A stretch of DNA of 13,077 nucleotides from Candidatus Thiodictyon intracellulare (GTDB taxonomy: Bacteria > Pseudomonadota > Gammaproteobacteria > Chromatiales > Chromatiaceae). Position numbers and translations under genes: made by a program. The notes beneath the pieces are model-generated. The model searched no databases. It was not told the origin of the DNA and saw only the letters and a program-made list of their open reading frames with translations. The stretch lies in assembly GCA_016292295.1 (NCBI GenBank), contig JADNEJ010000132.1, positions 1-13,077 on the forward strand, in the 5' to 3' direction. The first letter of the stretch is position 1. The number at the start of each line of letters is the position of its first letter. Below are positions 8,206 to 13,077 of the stretch, in pieces.

Positions 8206-8324
8206 ACGTAGGAGCGGACTGAGCAGCGGTTCAGTGATTCGGAACGAGGACCTTCTCTTCACATTGAACCGCTGTTCAGCGTCGCGACTCACGCCACTAT
8301 AGGCCCGGGGCGGGCCTCCTACGT
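8206..8324. repeat. Nested palindromic element filling the rpoB-rpoC spacer
   Basis: Directly after the rpoB stop, ACGTAGGAG (8206-8214) is matched by its exact reverse complement CTCCTACGT (8316-8324). Inside it, CTGAGCAGCGGTTCAGTG (8219-8236) pairs with CATTGAACCGCTGTTCAG (8262-8279) over 18 positions, the only two deviations being G-U pairs in RNA. A third hairpin AGGCCC/GGGCCT spans 8301-8317. The GTAGGAGCGG start resembles a widespread gammaproteobacterial repeat (recollection). It could be an inserted REP/MITE-like element, an RNase III processing site in the rpoBC mRNA, or both. No ORF of interest lies inside. Confidence 0.75.
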
Positions 8325-8343
8325 CAAGCTGGGAGATCGTGAA

Positions 8344-12714
<4,371 letters not shown>

Positions 12715-12725
12715 GAGAGGAACGA

Positions 12726-12765
12726 GGGCGTCCCGCCCCCCGCGTAATGGCGGCAGGAGGCCGCC
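12726..12765. repeat. Tandem GC-rich hairpins after rpoC
   Basis: GGGCG (12726-12730) pairs with CGCCC (12734-12738) around TCC, and GGCGGC (12749-12754) pairs perfectly with GCCGCC (12760-12765) around AGGAG. They begin 11 nt after the rpoC stop but are not followed by a T-run. They may protect the rpoC mRNA 3' end or belong to the interspersed-repeat tract that follows. The region 12715-13077 (363 nt) contains no convincing gene on either strand. Confidence 0.45.
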
Positions 12766-12839
12766 GACCACCAGCCACGGATAGCCCCCATCGCGTGACA
12801 CCGCCCCAGCGGCTGAGTGCGTATTCGCCGCGACCTACC

Positions 12840-12956
12840 CGTAGCCCGAATGAAGCGCAGCGAAATCCGGAAGCGGTCTCGCAATCTCGCATAGACACGA
12901 AAAATTCGCAGGTGGCCGCGGTGACCTGGATTTCGCTGCGCTCCATCCAGGCTACG
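12840..12956. repeat. Two inverted copies of a short interspersed repeat downstream of rpoC
   Basis: CGTAGCCCGAATGAAGCGCAG (12840-12860), continuing CGAAATCCGG to 12870, is repeated in opposite orientation at 12925-12956, which reads CCTGGATTTCGCTGCGCTCC and ends CAGGCTACG. Read in the same direction the copies share CGTAGCC, then GAGCGCAGCGAAATCC-type sequence, with a few substitutions. The right copy is itself a hairpin (CCTGGAT 12925-12931 / ATCCAGG 12945-12951). This word is one I recognise as a frequent REP-like repeat in many gammaproteobacterial genomes. The 54 nt between the copies carry no gene. Confidence 0.75.
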
Positions 12957-12979
12957 ACAAGCGCCTCGGCGGAATACTA

Positions 12980-13077
12980 GCAGCGTGTCGGACTTAGCGA
13001 CCGGCGTCACAGCCTGAGGCCCTTGGATGGGCTTTTGTTGCAAAAAAGAGACGATTTTCGGCTAGAAACGCAGTTTT
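12980..13077. other. Possible edge of an insertion element at the window end
   Basis: From about 12977 the sequence changes character: CTAGCAGCGTGTCGGACTTA is followed by AT-richer sequence with CAAAAAAG and a second CTAG at 13061-13064. CAGCGTGTCGGACT resembles terminal inverted repeats of some insertion sequences (recollection only). No transposase reading frame is visible and the other end would be outside the window. Treat as a hint. Confidence 0.2.
13017..13036 (+). terminator. Weak terminator-like hairpin about 300 nt after rpoC
   Basis: GCCC (13019-13022) pairs with GGGC (13029-13032) around TTGGAT, extendable by a G-T and an A-T pair, and is followed by TTTT (13033-13036). The stem is short. 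It could end rpoBC transcripts or belong to the possible element at the window end. No better terminator for rpoC is seen before it. Confidence 0.35.

Overview
This window is the conserved transcription/translation locus of a GC-rich proteobacterium: 3' end of tuf, tRNA-Trp(CCA), secE, nusG, rplK, rplA, rplJ, rplL, rpoB, rpoC, all on the + strand and in the canonical bacterial order. The protein sequences track the Escherichia coli and Pseudomonas homologues closely: the L10 C-terminus, the RpoB rifampicin region and the RpoC start are near-identical, and RpoC carries the large trigger-loop insertion SI3. That places the organism in the Gammaproteobacteria. A purple-sulfur or related Chromatiales lineage is my best guess from the GC-rich codon use and the style of the intergenic repeats, but this is inference only.

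Layout. Positions 1-71 hold the last codons of EF-Tu, followed by a complete tRNA-Trp (154-229). secE (276-653) and nusG (656-1189) are separated by only 2 nt. The nusG-rplK spacer (1190-1449) contains an imperfect inverted-repeat element and, just before rplK, a GC-rich hairpin at the place where the L1 autoregulatory site is expected. rplK and rplA are again 2 nt apart. The 281-nt rplA-rplJ spacer (2583-2863) is a well-preserved L10 leader. rplJ and rplL follow, and then a strong intrinsic terminator (3852-3881) sits between rplL and rpoB, matching the attenuator position known in E. coli. rpoB (4033-8205) and rpoC (8344-12714) are separated by a 138-nt spacer that is almost entirely one large palindromic structure. 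After rpoC, 363 nt without a gene hold hairpins and two oppositely oriented copies of a short interspersed repeat. The last ~100 nt look like the edge of another element.

How the genes work together: EF-Tu and tRNA-Trp serve elongation; L11, L1, L10 and L7/L12 build the L1 stalk and the GTPase-associated stalk of the 50S subunit; SecE is part of the SecYEG translocon; NusG couples RNA polymerase to Rho or the ribosome; RpoB and RpoC are the beta and beta' subunits. Feedback by L1 and by the L10-L12 complex, plus the rplL-rpoB attenuator, would set the ribosomal protein to polymerase ratio.

I see no undescribed multi-gene system. The points most worth a second look are extra protein segments in otherwise invariant subunits (about 53 residues in RpoC, a 25-residue segment in RpoB, 10 in the L10 stalk helix) and the palindromic elements in three spacers of or beside this essential operon.
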